From Pedobacter sp. Leaf250 (GTDB taxonomy: Bacteria > Bacteroidota > Bacteroidia > Sphingobacteriales > Sphingobacteriaceae), in assembly GCF_920984735.1 (NCBI RefSeq), contig NZ_CAKLBU010000019.1:1-64000 (forward strand): 64,000 bases of DNA. The letters are read 5' to 3'. Below the pieces are notes generated by a model. The model had not been told where the DNA came from and made no database searches. It saw only the letters and a list, made by a program, of their open reading frames with translations. Position 1 is the stretch's first letter; each line of letters starts with the position of its first letter. Shown one piece after another: positions 44,098 to 54,790 of this stretch. The position numbers were made by a program, and so were the translations under genes.

Positions 44098-47000
44098 TTT
44101 TGTTGAGCTGGTTCTGTAAAATTTTAGCAAAAGCAGTGTGATGCGGTGCTGAAATAAAAGTTTTATGATCGCCTGGTATTTCGCACACTTCCACTCCTTT
44201 ATTTGCAAAGCGATCCCAACCCAAATAAGTTAAGTCATCCAGAAAATAAAGACGTTCAGATACTCTGAACAATGTGATCTTCAGGTTTGCTGCAGTGAGT
44301 AAATATCGTTGCAAGGCTTCATCATATTTGATATATATTCCCTTCTCCCGATCTGAAAACAATGCCCAATCTAAATCCAATTTTGTTTCACTATTTTTAA
44401 ACAGTCTTTTTTTAGTAATATCAAGTTGATATTTTAAAGTGTTGATTGGCGTTTTCGTAAATGATGCCGCAATAAACGGGATTTTTTTGAATTGTCTTTT
44501 TATAAAATATCCTAAGTTATTCTGACTTTCTTCTTTCGAAACATTTCTGCCAGTATCGGTATCCACTACGCCAAGTAAGTTAATTTCCTTACCTAATACT
44601 TTAAGTTGTTTCGCCATTTCAAAGGCAATAAAACCGCCCAATGAGTAGCCTACAATGTTGTAAGGCCCGTTTGGATTGCTTAGCAATAATTCTTCAATAT
44701 AACGGGCCGCTATTTGTTCAATGCTATCTGGAACTTGTTCATCATGATCAAGGCCTATTGCCTGCACACCATATATTGGCTGGTCTTCGTTCAGTGAGGC
44801 TATAATTGATTTAAACAACAATACATTTAATCCGCTTCCATGAATTAGATAAACCGGGTTTTTGTCTCCTCCAGTACGGATGGGAATAATGGTCTGCGAT
44901 TTTTTATCATTTACCTCGAATGAAAGCTGTTGGGCCAATGTTTCAATGGTAGCATATTTAAGCAATGTTGTAAGAGGCATACGAAAGCCTATTTTTTTTT
45001 CTAGAGCAAGCATCATGCTTACAGCTATTAACGAGTTTCCTCCTAGCTCAAAAAAGTCATCTGTAATATTAATATCTTCTTTCACTAAACATGTTGACCA
45101 AATCTCTTTTAATAACTCTTCAGCAGGCGTAAGTGTACCATTTGCCTTGATGCTTTTTTCGGTAGGATTGAAAATAGGCTTTGGAAGTAATGCCCGATCA
45201 ACTTTCCCATTTGAGGTGATTGGAAATGCCTCCAGTACAACAATGTAATGAGGTAGCATATAAGAGGGCAATAGCTTGGCAAGATCGTCTTTTAAGAATT
45301 TCAAATAATTTTTACTGATACTTATCTGATCCTTGGCAACATGATGTTGCTGGCTCACATCCAGTAAGTTTGGGTCATCTTTAAATTTCTGGTTCAGCAC
45401 CAGATAGGCTACCAATACCTCACTTTTATTGATATCATCTCTTTGTAATACCAATGTTTGGGCAATCTCTTCCCTATTCAACAATTGGTTTTCGATTTCA
45501 CCAGGCTCTATCCTGTGGCCCCTTACCTTTATTTGGTGGTCTATTCTTCCCAAACATAGAATTTCTCCGCTTGGCAACATTTTACCCAAATCACCGGTTT
45601 TGTATAAGATTAAATTTGAATGTGGATCTGTGCGCACAAACTTATCATCGGTAAGCTTTTCCTGGTTAATATATCCTAAACTTACGCCATCGCCACCGAT
45701 ACAAATTTCACCCACTTCACCTTTGTATACAGGGTTCAGGGATTGATCCATTATGTGTACCTGGGTATTGTGAACGGGGTTTCCAATTGTAATCCATTCA
45801 TCTGAGGGCAAAATCTCTTTTCCACTGGAATAAATGGTGGTTTCAGTTGGCCCATACATGTTCCACAATCGGGCCCCGGTGCTTAATATCGCTTTGGCCA
45901 AATGAATATCCAATTGCTCACCCCCAACTATAACTTTCAATTGATTGGTCTTGAGGCCAACATCCAAAATCATAGACAGGGTGGAGGGAGTGCCCTGAAG
46001 GGCTGTAATATTTGCAAGCGAAATTAAATCGTTAATTAATCTTCCATCTTTAGCAGTGATTGAGTCAGCAATAACTACTTCAGCACCACAAATTAGTGGC
46101 AGGAAAAGCTCAAGTGCAGCAATATCGAATGAAATTGTGGTTATCGCTAACAATCGATCGATATCGGTTAAACCTGGCATTTGCTGCGTACTTAAAAGGA
46201 GATTGGCTAAATTACCATGACTGATTTTTACGCCTTTAGGAAAACCAGTTGATCCTGATGTGTATAATAAATAGGCAGGATCCTTAAGGTCAATTGCAAT
46301 ATTTTTCCATTTATTAATGTTTAAGTGGATGGAGGCAAAGGCTTCATTAATTGATATGTTTTTGATTCCAGGATCTATTTGGATGGTGGAACTTGAAACC
46401 ATGTTCGAAGCACCAGAATCTTTCAACATATAATTAATCCGCTCTACAGGCAAATTGGTGTCAATGGGTAAATAAGCAGCTCCTGTTTTTAAAACAGCGA
46501 TCATTGTAACCAGCATTTTTGCTGATCTCTCTACTGCAATCGCGATGGTCTGGCCTTTACCAATCCCTTTATTCTGAAGATAAAATGCCAATGCATCAGC
46601 CTGCTGATGTAATGTTTGGTAATCTAGTCGCTCACCATTAAAAGATAATGCATTGCGATTGGAATACGGCTTTGCACATTCGTTAAATAGATCGACAAAA
46701 CTATTGGTGTTAACGAAAGAATCTCCCTCTACAATTGCCTTTACGGCGCCTGCACTTACCGCATCGACAATTTTAATAGCGGGGTTTTCAAGAAAAATAT
46801 CGATCAAACTTTTAAAGTCGCTGATCATTTCATTAATAGTTGCCGCTTTAAAAAGTTGGGTATTGTAATTCCATTCCAAAGTTAGCCCATCAGCAGTATC
46901 TGTTGCATTTACAAAAAGCTCAAAAGTTTCACTTTGCCTTACATTTGATATAATTTGGTGGTCTACGCCATAGAACGAAACGTCGCTATCCATACCCATA

Positions 47001-48139
47001 TCAATATTAAATACAATGGGAACCAGTGGTACTCTGGAAATATCTCTTTTAGGATTTAATTTGTTAAGCAGCTGACCAAAACTGTATTGTTGATGGTCAT
47101 AAACATCCATTAAATGACTGCGTTTTGCATTTAGATAATCAGTTAATGATAAATTTGCATCAATAGTACTTCTAATGGGAAGTATGTTTACACAATGGCC
47201 AACCAAATTATAAAAGGCAGTTACGGCTTGTTCTGCTGAGGGTAATCCAATTACCAGTTCATTTTGACGTGTTTTTTTAAAAATTAACACTTCAAAAATG
47301 GATAACATGGTGGTTACGAGACTACAGCCAATTTTTGCTCCACCTTTTCGTAAATTTTCGACACTGTTTTTGGGCAATAACTGATCTATACGCTTAGATT
47401 GATACGTACGCTGATTTGCTCGTGGAAAGTCTGTGGGTAGATCGATTTGAGGAGCCGCCTGCGCAAATTCCTTTAACCAAAAATTTTCAGTAGATCTAAA
47501 TTCAGCGCTATTAAGATAATTATCTTGTGCAATTGCAAACTGACTAATTTGAAAAGCTTCAGGAAGTACTAATGAATTGCCCAGGAGATGCGAGCTGTAC
47601 AGTTTACTGAGTTCTTCCAAAATGATGCCTAATGACCAGCCATCGCAGATAATGTGGTGCAAAATTAACGTAATCAACACTTGATCATCCTCCAGTTGAT
47701 GAATAAAAACCCGAAACAAAGGTGCCTCATTTAAATCAAAAGGATGGGCCATTTGGGTATTTAAAAATGAATCAATGTGCTGTTTTTTAATATCATGAGA
47801 CAATTCCTGGAGATCTTCTGCTATAATCTGGTATGGAATAAAATCATAAATGATCAACTTCTCACCATTACCACTAATGTGGCTCCGCAAGGCTTCATGT
47901 CGTTGAACCAATTGGTCAAAAGCTTTTTTGAAATAATCAAGCTCGAAGTGCCCCTTAATCGCTATTGACACCGACTCGTTATAAGCGATATTTGCCTCAT
48001 CGCCACCCATCAAACAGGATAGATAGATTTCTTGTTGCGCTTTATTAATGGATACAAGTTTATCAATATTTCTATCCTGCTCAAACGGATTGAAGTCAAT
48101 TGAAATTAAATCGGTTTCTAAATTTAATGTATTCATCAT
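44084..48139 (-). CDS. non-ribosomal peptide synthetase, C-A-PCP-TE
   Basis: 1351 aa. Condensation domain (about 25-450) with HHIICDG (about 160-166); adenylation domain (about 480-960) with LLYTSGSTGFPKG, NMYGPTETTIY and RIDHQIKVRGHRIEPGEIE; PCP (about 1000-1070) with DDFFELGGNSLIAV; type I thioesterase (about 1090-1340) with VYLIHGSGLN and the active Ser in GYSLGG (about 1166). The specificity code I derive by hand from alignment to GrsA is about D-I-L-Q-I-G-M-I-Y, which resembles glycine codes. It follows the hybrid synthase by 3 bp, so it should take over its acyl chain, add one residue and release it. Confidence 0.93.
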   Translation of the reverse strand: MMNTLNLETDLISIDFNPFEQDRNIDKLVSINKAQQEIYLSCLMGGDEANIAYNESVSIAIKGHFELDYFKKAFDQLVQRHEALRSHISGNGEKLIIYDFIPYQIIAEDLQELSHDIKKQHIDSFLNTQMAHPFDLNEAPLFRVFIHQLEDDQVLITLILHHIICDGWSLGIILEELSKLYSSHLLGNSLVLPEAFQISQFAIAQDNYLNSAEFRSTENFWLKEFAQAAPQIDLPTDFPRANQRTYQSKRIDQLLPKNSVENLRKGGAKIGCSLVTTMLSIFEVLIFKKTRQNELVIGLPSAEQAVTAFYNLVGHCVNILPIRSTIDANLSLTDYLNAKRSHLMDVYDHQQYSFGQLLNKLNPKRDISRVPLVPIVFNIDMGMDSDVSFYGVDHQIISNVRQSETFELFVNATDTADGLTLEWNYNTQLFKAATINEMISDFKSLIDIFLENPAIKIVDAVSAGAVKAIVEGDSFVNTNSFVDLFNECAKPYSNRNALSFNGERLDYQTLHQQADALAFYLQNKGIGKGQTIAIAVERSAKMLVTMIAVLKTGAAYLPIDTNLPVERINYMLKDSGASNMVSSSTIQIDPGIKNISINEAFASIHLNINKWKNIAIDLKDPAYLLYTSGSTGFPKGVKISHGNLANLLLSTQQMPGLTDIDRLLAITTISFDIAALELFLPLICGAEVVIADSITAKDGRLINDLISLANITALQGTPSTLSMILDVGLKTNQLKVIVGGEQLDIHLAKAILSTGARLWNMYGPTETTIYSSGKEILPSDEWITIGNPVHNTQVHIMDQSLNPVYKGEVGEICIGGDGVSLGYINQEKLTDDKFVRTDPHSNLILYKTGDLGKMLPSGEILCLGRIDHQIKVRGHRIEPGEIENQLLNREEIAQTLVLQRDDINKSEVLVAYLVLNQKFKDDPNLLDVSQQHHVAKDQISISKNYLKFLKDDLAKLLPSYMLPHYIVVLEAFPITSNGKVDRALLPKPIFNPTEKSIKANGTLTPAEELLKEIWSTCLVKEDINITDDFFELGGNSLIAVSMMLALEKKIGFRMPLTTLLKYATIETLAQQLSFEVNDKKSQTIIPIRTGGDKNPVYLIHGSGLNVLLFKSIIASLNEDQPIYGVQAIGLDHDEQVPDSIEQIAARYIEELLLSNPNGPYNIVGYSLGGFIAFEMAKQLKVLGKEINLLGVVDTDTGRNVSKEESQNNLGYFIKRQFKKIPFIAASFTKTPINTLKYQLDITKKRLFKNSETKLDLDWALFSDREKGIYIKYDEALQRYLLTAANLKITLFRVSERLYFLDDLTYLGWDRFANKGVEVCEIPGDHKTFISAPHHTAFAKILQNQLNKNANA

Positions 48140-48142
48140 CGA

Positions 48143-51100
48143 TTAATTGGTTTGCACCTGCAAGAACATTTGATCATTTTCAGGATCCTCAATAAACCAG
48201 GCCGGATTTCCAAACCGATCCTTTCCTAACCTTGCTCCCGAAATAGGCGGTTGATTGTTGTCGATTACAACGGCATGAGGATTATAATTCAATAATTTTT
48301 GCGATTGATTATGCGTATTCGGGAAAAAGCCTTTGGCAATCATTTCATCAATTGAAGTAGTAAAGGCGATGATCATTTTGTCGATATCAGGGTAACTCGT
48401 AGCCTCAGTTATAAAGCATGGGAAGCCATCCAGAATATGAATTCCTTTCTCTCTCATCAGCACAAACAGAAGCTCACTGTAAATCATTTCCGGTTCCATT
48501 TTAAGTTTCCATAGCGAGCCAAAGTTTACCACTTGCATGGGTAATTTTCTAAAGGCAATTTCACGATTTAATGATTTAGAGATGAAATTCCCTTTGTCGT
48601 TAAGTTTCTGCTGCAAGGAAGGGCCTTGTTCTTTCATGTAGATTAAGGATGCTTTGGCTGATGCTAGCGCAAGCGGATGACGAACGAATGTTCCGGCAAA
48701 GTAGGTGATACCAACTTCAGGAATAGAGTCATCCCCATAATTCCATGTTCCGCCATCAAGTGCATCCATAAAGGTTCTTGTGCCAGCAATAACACCAATT
48801 GGTATACCTGCTCCAACTACTTTTCCATAAGCGGCAATATCTGCTTTTACGCCTAACAAGGCTTGAGCACCCCCTGGATGCATTCGAAAACCTGTAATCA
48901 CTTCATCAAAAATTAAGGCAACGCCATTTTCGGATGTGATTTGACGAAGTTGTTTCAAAAAAGAAATGGGTACGAATTCTGGCCTTCTGCTTTGAATGGG
49001 CTCTACCAATACGCCGGCAATTTCACTTGCCCGATCTTTAATAATGGCCAGGGTTTCATCTGTTCCGTAATCAAGCACTAGTATGTTTTCTACTGCCTCT
49101 GGCATAATGCCAGCAGCAGCAGGAAAAGATTTCATTTTTTTGGTTCCACGAACCAGAACTTCATCGAAAATGCCATGGTAAGATCCAGTGAAAGCAACAA
49201 TTAAAGAACGTGCCGTTACCGTCCTAGCCAAACGGATACAGCCCATTACGGCCTCAGATCCGGTACTACATAAACCTGTTCTGTCAAAATCAGTGAAATC
49301 GCAAACTAAACGACTCACCTCTGCCGCTAATTCATGTTGCGGACCTACCTCAAACCCTTTTTCAATTTGATAGTGAAGTGCTTCTTTGATAAAATCAGGC
49401 TGATAACCAAGCATATTAGAGCCAAAACCATTTAAAGCGTCTATATATTGGTTGCCATCTAAATCCCATAGTTTACTACCGTCCGATTTTTTTACTATTA
49501 TAGGGTATATTAAATCTTTTATTGCAGGTTTAAAGCCATTTACCACACGTGGATCGGCCATAAACCCTCTGCTCTCTGCTGTTGAAGCCTTACTTTTAGC
49601 AGTTTTCTTATTGTATCTTTTTATTAAGTCTGATAAAAATTGTTGTTGTTTTTCACTGAGTGCTGTTTTGGTAAATTCGATTTTTGGTGTGGCACCAAAT
49701 GGCTTGCGTACTTCGTTTTGTTCCTCTTTAGATAGGGCTGCTAGCGGTGTAAGGTCTTTTACTGGATTTGTCTGCGTTGTATTTTGCACAATGTTTACTG
49801 GTGCAGCAATTGGATTGTTCTGCGTATTTGTGATCAGCTGAATCTGTTTAGCAATTAATTCCAATTGTGCTGAAAGTAAAGCCAAAGCAATGTTTTCCTG
49901 CGCTGGAACTACTGGTTGTGATGAAATAGGAGATGCTTGTATTACATCCGTCACTACAGGATCAGTTACGATTAAAGGCGCTAAATAATTAACTAAAGCA
50001 TCGATTGATGAGCATTCTTCATTTAATTGTCTAAATGTAATAGGCACTTTAAATTCCTTTTTAAGTGATGTTGCTACCTGTGTAAGCAATAAAGAATCAA
50101 ATCCAATTTCTAAAAAGTTTTTGCATAAGTCTATCCCATCAAACTCTATTCCTGATGAAAGCTCGAGTACAGTTTTAACTTGATTAATAAGAACGTTTCT
50201 TTTCATTTGAGCTTGATTATTAGGGGTATTAGCTTTTGTTATTGATTTGGATGTATTGTTATTGGCTATAGCTGGCTGTGCAGGTTCTACCCAAAATTTC
50301 TTTTTATTGAAAGCGTAAGTGGGCAATTCGACAAAATTTCTTTGTTGATCGGAATAGTATTGTTCCCAGTTGATTGGAAAGCCAGCACAAACTAAGGCAC
50401 CTACCGAATGAATTATTTTTTGTGTTTCCACTGCGCTACTCATCATGCTGGATATTACTATGCCTTTGTGTGCATGTTCCAGTAAAATTTGTTTGGTGAA
50501 TACACTTAAAGCCTCCCCTGGTCCAACTTCTAAAAATAGAGGGTCGTGGTGGTTAATGATGTATGTTATTGCAGTCGAAAATTTTACAGTATTTCTTAAA
50601 TGATTTGTCCAATAATTTACATCAAGCGCTTGCTCATTGGTAAGCAATTTGCCAGTTACCGAAGAAACTATAGGTACTTTTGGTTTCTGAAGGTTGATGG
50701 ACTCAACCAGTTTTTTAAAATCAGGAAGAACCGGATCCATCATTACCGAGTGAAATGCATGGCTTGTTGCTAATAATTTACTAGGCATGCCCAAATTGTC
50801 CAGTTTCTTTTTGAAAATAGATAATGATTGATCGTTCCCAGAAATTACGAATAAGTTTTTGGTGTTTTCTGCCGCAATAGATAAATCTTCAGGCAATAGA
50901 TCAGCAATCTCCGTATTTTTTATACGAACTGACAACATGCCACCGCCTGGAAGTTTACTTATTAGTTTACCCCTTAAAGCTACTAATATAAGCGCATCGT
51001 TTAATGAAAACACTCCAGCCAGGTGTGCAGCAACATATTCTCCAACACTATGGCCACAAAATATATCTGCCTTGCATCCCCAACTCATCCACAGTTTTGC

Positions 51101-54100
51101 TAAAGCATATTCTGTACAAAAAATAGCTGGTTGTGCATACTGTGTATCATTTAAAGTCTTCGGTTCATTGTTTGCTGAAAAAATAATCGATTTGATATCT
51201 AAATGAATGATCTCTTTTAATAACTCCGCACATTCATCAATCGCATCCTTGTAAACAGCTTCCTGCTTATATAGGCTGGCACCCATATTTAAATATTGTG
51301 CACCCTGACCTGGAAATAAAAACACTAACTTATTCGCTTTTTGATGTAATTGGTGCGTGATTGCGAATGATTGCTTTTGATTTGCCATTTCCTCTGCTAA
51401 ATTCGACATGGTGTTTACAATGCCAAATGCCCTGTAATTAAAATCCGCTTGAGATTGGTGTAGCGAATAGGCTAAATCTTCTGCCAATACGGCTGGATGC
51501 AGCTGGATAAAATCTTCAAGCTTGCTACCATAATCTTTTAGGCTTTCCATTGATTTTGCCGACCACGAAATTAATTCATGCGCTCTTTTTGTAACAGGTG
51601 TTTGCATGGTATTTTCATATCCTTCCAACACCACATGAACATTTGTGCCGCCCACGCCAAATGAGCTTACACCAGCTAAACGTGTTTCTGCATTCCAATT
51701 TTGCAAATGGTTGTTTACATAAAACGGGCTGTTATCAAAATCAATGTGTTTATTTGGTGTATTGAAACCAATTGAGGGCACCAATTTCTTATGGTGCAGT
51801 GATAAGCAGGTTTTGATGAAACTTGCTACGCCTGCCGCTTCTGTGAGGTGGCCAAAATTACTTTTGATAGATCCAATGGCACAGTATTGTTTAATGTTTT
51901 GCTGACCAAAAGCCTGTACAAGTCCTTCAAATTCTATAGGATCGCCAATAGGAGTTCCTGTACCATGTGTTTCTACGTATGAAATATCGCTCGATTCAAC
52001 ATCTGCATCTGCAATGGCTGCCAAAACTGCATCGGCCTGCCCTTCAGTGCTTGGTGCTGTGAAACTGGCCTTATCATTTCCATCATTGCTTACGCCCACA
52101 CCTTTAATCACGGCATATATTTGGTCGCCATCTGCTTTGGCATCTTCCAGTCTTTTTAACAGTACCACGCCGGCGCCATCGCTGAAAACCGTGCCGGTCG
52201 AATCATCATCAAATGGGCGGCAATGTCCATCTTTGCTTAAAATACTTCCCTCCTGATAGATGTGGCCACTATTTGCACAAGAATTTATGCTTGCTCCGCC
52301 TGCTATTGCTACATCACATTGCATTGCTCTTAAACTGTTAACCGCTTCCAAGATTGCAAGCAGTGAGGTAGAGCAGGCCGAATTAATATTAATGGCAGGT
52401 CCTTTAAGGTTTAAATGGTAAGCCGTTCTAGAAGCTATGTAATCCTTATCATTAACCGTGGTTACCTGAAGTTTACCCATGGTTTCGATTTTATCAGGAT
52501 GTGCCAAAACATTATTTTCATAATATAAATTAGGTCCGCAGCCTGCAAAAACGCCAGTTTTATGATCTGCTTTGGATGGGAGGTGCCCTGTTTTTTCGAG
52601 CACTTCGTATGCGATTTCCAAAAATATTCTTTGCTGTGGATCCATCAGTTCGGCTAACTTCTTATTAATGCCGAAAAAATCAGGATCAAAAAGCATGGTA
52701 TCTTTTATTACGCCGCGAGCCTTAATATATAAAAGATCATTTTTAATCTGATCAGGTATATGCTCATCCAATTCCTCATCTGTAAAGAAAGTAGTGGTTT
52801 CCTCGCCTTTGCATAGCAGTTGCCATAAGGCCGAAATGGTTTCAGCACCCGGAAATCTACCCGCCATTCCAATCACTGCAATATCTCTATCGCCTGTTTG
52901 ATGTTGATGATTTTTTTGGCGAACAGATTCCGATGATTTATTTAAATATTTTAAAACGCCCGCTATGGTGGGGTACTGATAAAGTTTTGTAATGGGCAAT
53001 ATAAATTTTTGCGCTGCAAGTGCAATAATCAGCTTTTGTGATAAAAGAGAGTCGCCGCCTAAGTCGAAAAAATTATCGTTTATGCCAACACGTTTTACCG
53101 CTAAAACCTCCTTCCATATGGATGAAATCCGCTTTTCCTGGTCGTTTTTGGGTGCTACATAAGGGTTTTGTAATAAATCAGAGTAATCTGGTATAATTAG
53201 AGCTTTCTTATCTATTTTGCCATTTACAGTAAGTGGCATTTGTGATAAATTTACCCATATTCTAGGGATCATAAACTCAGGCAATGCGCTGGCTAAATAA
53301 TTTTCGGCAGCTATTTTATTGAAACCCGGTTTGCCTACTATAAAGGCAACCAATTGTTTTTCGCTGCTGCTATTGATCTTAACCACGCATTGCTTAACAT
53401 AGGGTATATCTAGTAGTACATTTTCAATCTCACCAAGCTCCACACGATAACCTCTGATTTTTACCTGGTCGTCAATTCTTCCAAGGTATTCTATGTTTCC
53501 ATCCTCCAACCATCTGCCCATATCTCCAGTTCTATAAAGACGTGTTTGGTGAATAGAAGGCGCACTTGTAAAGTTTACATCGGTTAATTTCTGATTATTT
53601 AAATAACCCTTTGCCAAATGATTACCGCCTAAGTAAATTTCTCCTTTGGAGCCAGTGGTTACTAATTCTTTTGCTTCATCTAGAATAAAAACTGTAGTTC
53701 CTTTTAAAGGTTTACCAATGGGTAACGATGGCGAGTAAATGGTGTTATTAGCATCGCATTTAAGCGCAGTTGCGGTTACAGTGCCTTCTGTTGGTCCGTA
53801 AACGTTGTAAAACGTCCCTGAGAACTGCCATTTTAAGTATAGTGATATTGGGCAAACATCCCCACCAACAATGATCCTTTTTAAATTTTTAAATTTAACT
53901 GGGTTTAAGTTTTCCAGAAAGCCTGGTGTAACATCCAGATGATTTATTTTTTGAGCGGTTACATAATTTGTAAACTTTTCAGTATCCAACAATAAATCTT
54001 CTGATAATAGTATTAAACATGCGCCTGTGCTTAATGCCAGAAATATTTGTTCAACTGAGGCATCAAAGGCAAAACTCGAAAAAAGAAGAATTCTATCTGT

Positions 54101-54652
54101 TGCTTCTACACCATAGTATTTGCCCTGTTCGGCAATAAAATTATTTACAGCGGCATGCGTAATCTCAACCCCTTTTGGTTTTCCGGTAGAACCTGAAGTA
54201 TAAATAATATACGCAGTATCTTGTCCCTGAATAGTAACAGAAGGTAAATCGGTATTTTGGATTGCAATCATTGCTGCATCGTGCTTCAAACAAATGATTG
54301 ATGCGTTTAACTCATAAGTATTTTGATGAGCAGCAATAATAAACGATGCGCTTATGTCATTCAATATATAATTTATTCGCTCTTTTGGGTAAGCAGGATC
54401 AATTGGCACATAACTGGCGCCACATTTTAACGTCGCTACAATGGCAACTATCATTTCAAAAGAACGTTCCAAGATTATTGGAACATATGAATTAGATTTT
54501 ACACCCTGTAAAATTAGATAGTTGGCAAGCTGATTTGATTGTAAATCAAGTTCCTGATAACTGATAGATTTATTATAATATGTTACAGCAATACGATCGG
54601 GATTTACATAGACTTGACTGGCGAGGAGCGCATTAAGGGTATTAGTATTCAT
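48143..54652 (-). CDS. hybrid NRPS-PKS-aminotransferase megasynthase (A-PCP-KS-AT-ACP-AMT)
   Basis: 2169 aa. Adenylation domain (about 1-480; YIIYTSGSTGKPKG, NVYGPTEGTVTAT), PCP (about 500-575; DNFFDLGGDSLLSQ), ketosynthase (about 587-1010; ACSTS, HGTGTPIGDP, NFGHLTEAAG, so Cys-His-His complete), acyltransferase (about 1108-1400; FPGQGAQY, GHSVGE), ACP (about 1490-1570; LEIGFDSLLL) and a class III PLP aminotransferase (about 1720-2125; active Lys in AAYGKVVGAG near 1944). The tail ISGARLGKDRFGNPAWFIEDPE is the usual linker to a C domain, located in the next protein. No KR, DH or ER is seen, so the beta-keto group should become a beta-amine. Hand-derived A-code is about D-A-E-D-I-G-V-V-T, resembling Gln/Glu types. 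Confidence 0.92.
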   Translation of the reverse strand: MNTNTLNALLASQVYVNPDRIAVTYYNKSISYQELDLQSNQLANYLILQGVKSNSYVPIILERSFEMIVAIVATLKCGASYVPIDPAYPKERINYILNDISASFIIAAHQNTYELNASIICLKHDAAMIAIQNTDLPSVTIQGQDTAYIIYTSGSTGKPKGVEITHAAVNNFIAEQGKYYGVEATDRILLFSSFAFDASVEQIFLALSTGACLILLSEDLLLDTEKFTNYVTAQKINHLDVTPGFLENLNPVKFKNLKRIIVGGDVCPISLYLKWQFSGTFYNVYGPTEGTVTATALKCDANNTIYSPSLPIGKPLKGTTVFILDEAKELVTTGSKGEIYLGGNHLAKGYLNNQKLTDVNFTSAPSIHQTRLYRTGDMGRWLEDGNIEYLGRIDDQVKIRGYRVELGEIENVLLDIPYVKQCVVKINSSSEKQLVAFIVGKPGFNKIAAENYLASALPEFMIPRIWVNLSQMPLTVNGKIDKKALIIPDYSDLLQNPYVAPKNDQEKRISSIWKEVLAVKRVGINDNFFDLGGDSLLSQKLIIALAAQKFILPITKLYQYPTIAGVLKYLNKSSESVRQKNHQHQTGDRDIAVIGMAGRFPGAETISALWQLLCKGEETTTFFTDEELDEHIPDQIKNDLLYIKARGVIKDTMLFDPDFFGINKKLAELMDPQQRIFLEIAYEVLEKTGHLPSKADHKTGVFAGCGPNLYYENNVLAHPDKIETMGKLQVTTVNDKDYIASRTAYHLNLKGPAININSACSTSLLAILEAVNSLRAMQCDVAIAGGASINSCANSGHIYQEGSILSKDGHCRPFDDDSTGTVFSDGAGVVLLKRLEDAKADGDQIYAVIKGVGVSNDGNDKASFTAPSTEGQADAVLAAIADADVESSDISYVETHGTGTPIGDPIEFEGLVQAFGQQNIKQYCAIGSIKSNFGHLTEAAGVASFIKTCLSLHHKKLVPSIGFNTPNKHIDFDNSPFYVNNHLQNWNAETRLAGVSSFGVGGTNVHVVLEGYENTMQTPVTKRAHELISWSAKSMESLKDYGSKLEDFIQLHPAVLAEDLAYSLHQSQADFNYRAFGIVNTMSNLAEEMANQKQSFAITHQLHQKANKLVFLFPGQGAQYLNMGASLYKQEAVYKDAIDECAELLKEIIHLDIKSIIFSANNEPKTLNDTQYAQPAIFCTEYALAKLWMSWGCKADIFCGHSVGEYVAAHLAGVFSLNDALILVALRGKLISKLPGGGMLSVRIKNTEIADLLPEDLSIAAENTKNLFVISGNDQSLSIFKKKLDNLGMPSKLLATSHAFHSVMMDPVLPDFKKLVESINLQKPKVPIVSSVTGKLLTNEQALDVNYWTNHLRNTVKFSTAITYIINHHDPLFLEVGPGEALSVFTKQILLEHAHKGIVISSMMSSAVETQKIIHSVGALVCAGFPINWEQYYSDQQRNFVELPTYAFNKKKFWVEPAQPAIANNNTSKSITKANTPNNQAQMKRNVLINQVKTVLELSSGIEFDGIDLCKNFLEIGFDSLLLTQVATSLKKEFKVPITFRQLNEECSSIDALVNYLAPLIVTDPVVTDVIQASPISSQPVVPAQENIALALLSAQLELIAKQIQLITNTQNNPIAAPVNIVQNTTQTNPVKDLTPLAALSKEEQNEVRKPFGATPKIEFTKTALSEKQQQFLSDLIKRYNKKTAKSKASTAESRGFMADPRVVNGFKPAIKDLIYPIIVKKSDGSKLWDLDGNQYIDALNGFGSNMLGYQPDFIKEALHYQIEKGFEVGPQHELAAEVSRLVCDFTDFDRTGLCSTGSEAVMGCIRLARTVTARSLIVAFTGSYHGIFDEVLVRGTKKMKSFPAAAGIMPEAVENILVLDYGTDETLAIIKDRASEIAGVLVEPIQSRRPEFVPISFLKQLRQITSENGVALIFDEVITGFRMHPGGAQALLGVKADIAAYGKVVGAGIPIGVIAGTRTFMDALDGGTWNYGDDSIPEVGITYFAGTFVRHPLALASAKASLIYMKEQGPSLQQKLNDKGNFISKSLNREIAFRKLPMQVVNFGSLWKLKMEPEMIYSELLFVLMREKGIHILDGFPCFITEATSYPDIDKMIIAFTTSIDEMIAKGFFPNTHNQSQKLLNYNPHAVVIDNNQPPISGARLGKDRFGNPAWFIEDPENDQMFLQVQTN

Positions 54653-54692
54653 ACAAAATTTAGATTATCGTTAATATTTCTTATTGTCAGAA

Positions 54693-54729
54693 AAAATATA
54701 AACAGCTGTTTAATAGCAATATATAGCGA
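54693..54729 (-). promoter_or_regulatory. candidate NRPS/PKS operon promoter
   Basis: Minus strand: TCGCTATAT (plus 54721-54729), exactly 20 bp, then TATATTTT (plus 54693-54700). The GCTAT part is in register with the EPS element, but the match is only five of nine, and the start would lie about 35 nt before ATG 54652. Low strength. Confidence 0.3.
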
Positions 54730-54790
54730 TTTTTTTCATTTGTTTTTTACTCACTAAAGTACCCTAATAATCATATCAATGAAATAGTGC

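Noticed and set aside
44098-44208. Longer PPTase starting at 44208
   Set aside because: The added residues are encoded wholly within the NRPS gene and match no PPTase family length; ATG 44097 gives a normal 236-aa protein.
48143-54652. Large open frames on the plus strand opposite the NRPS/PKS genes
   Set aside because: They mirror the conserved domain codons of the minus strand, with no promoter or recognisable protein sequence.
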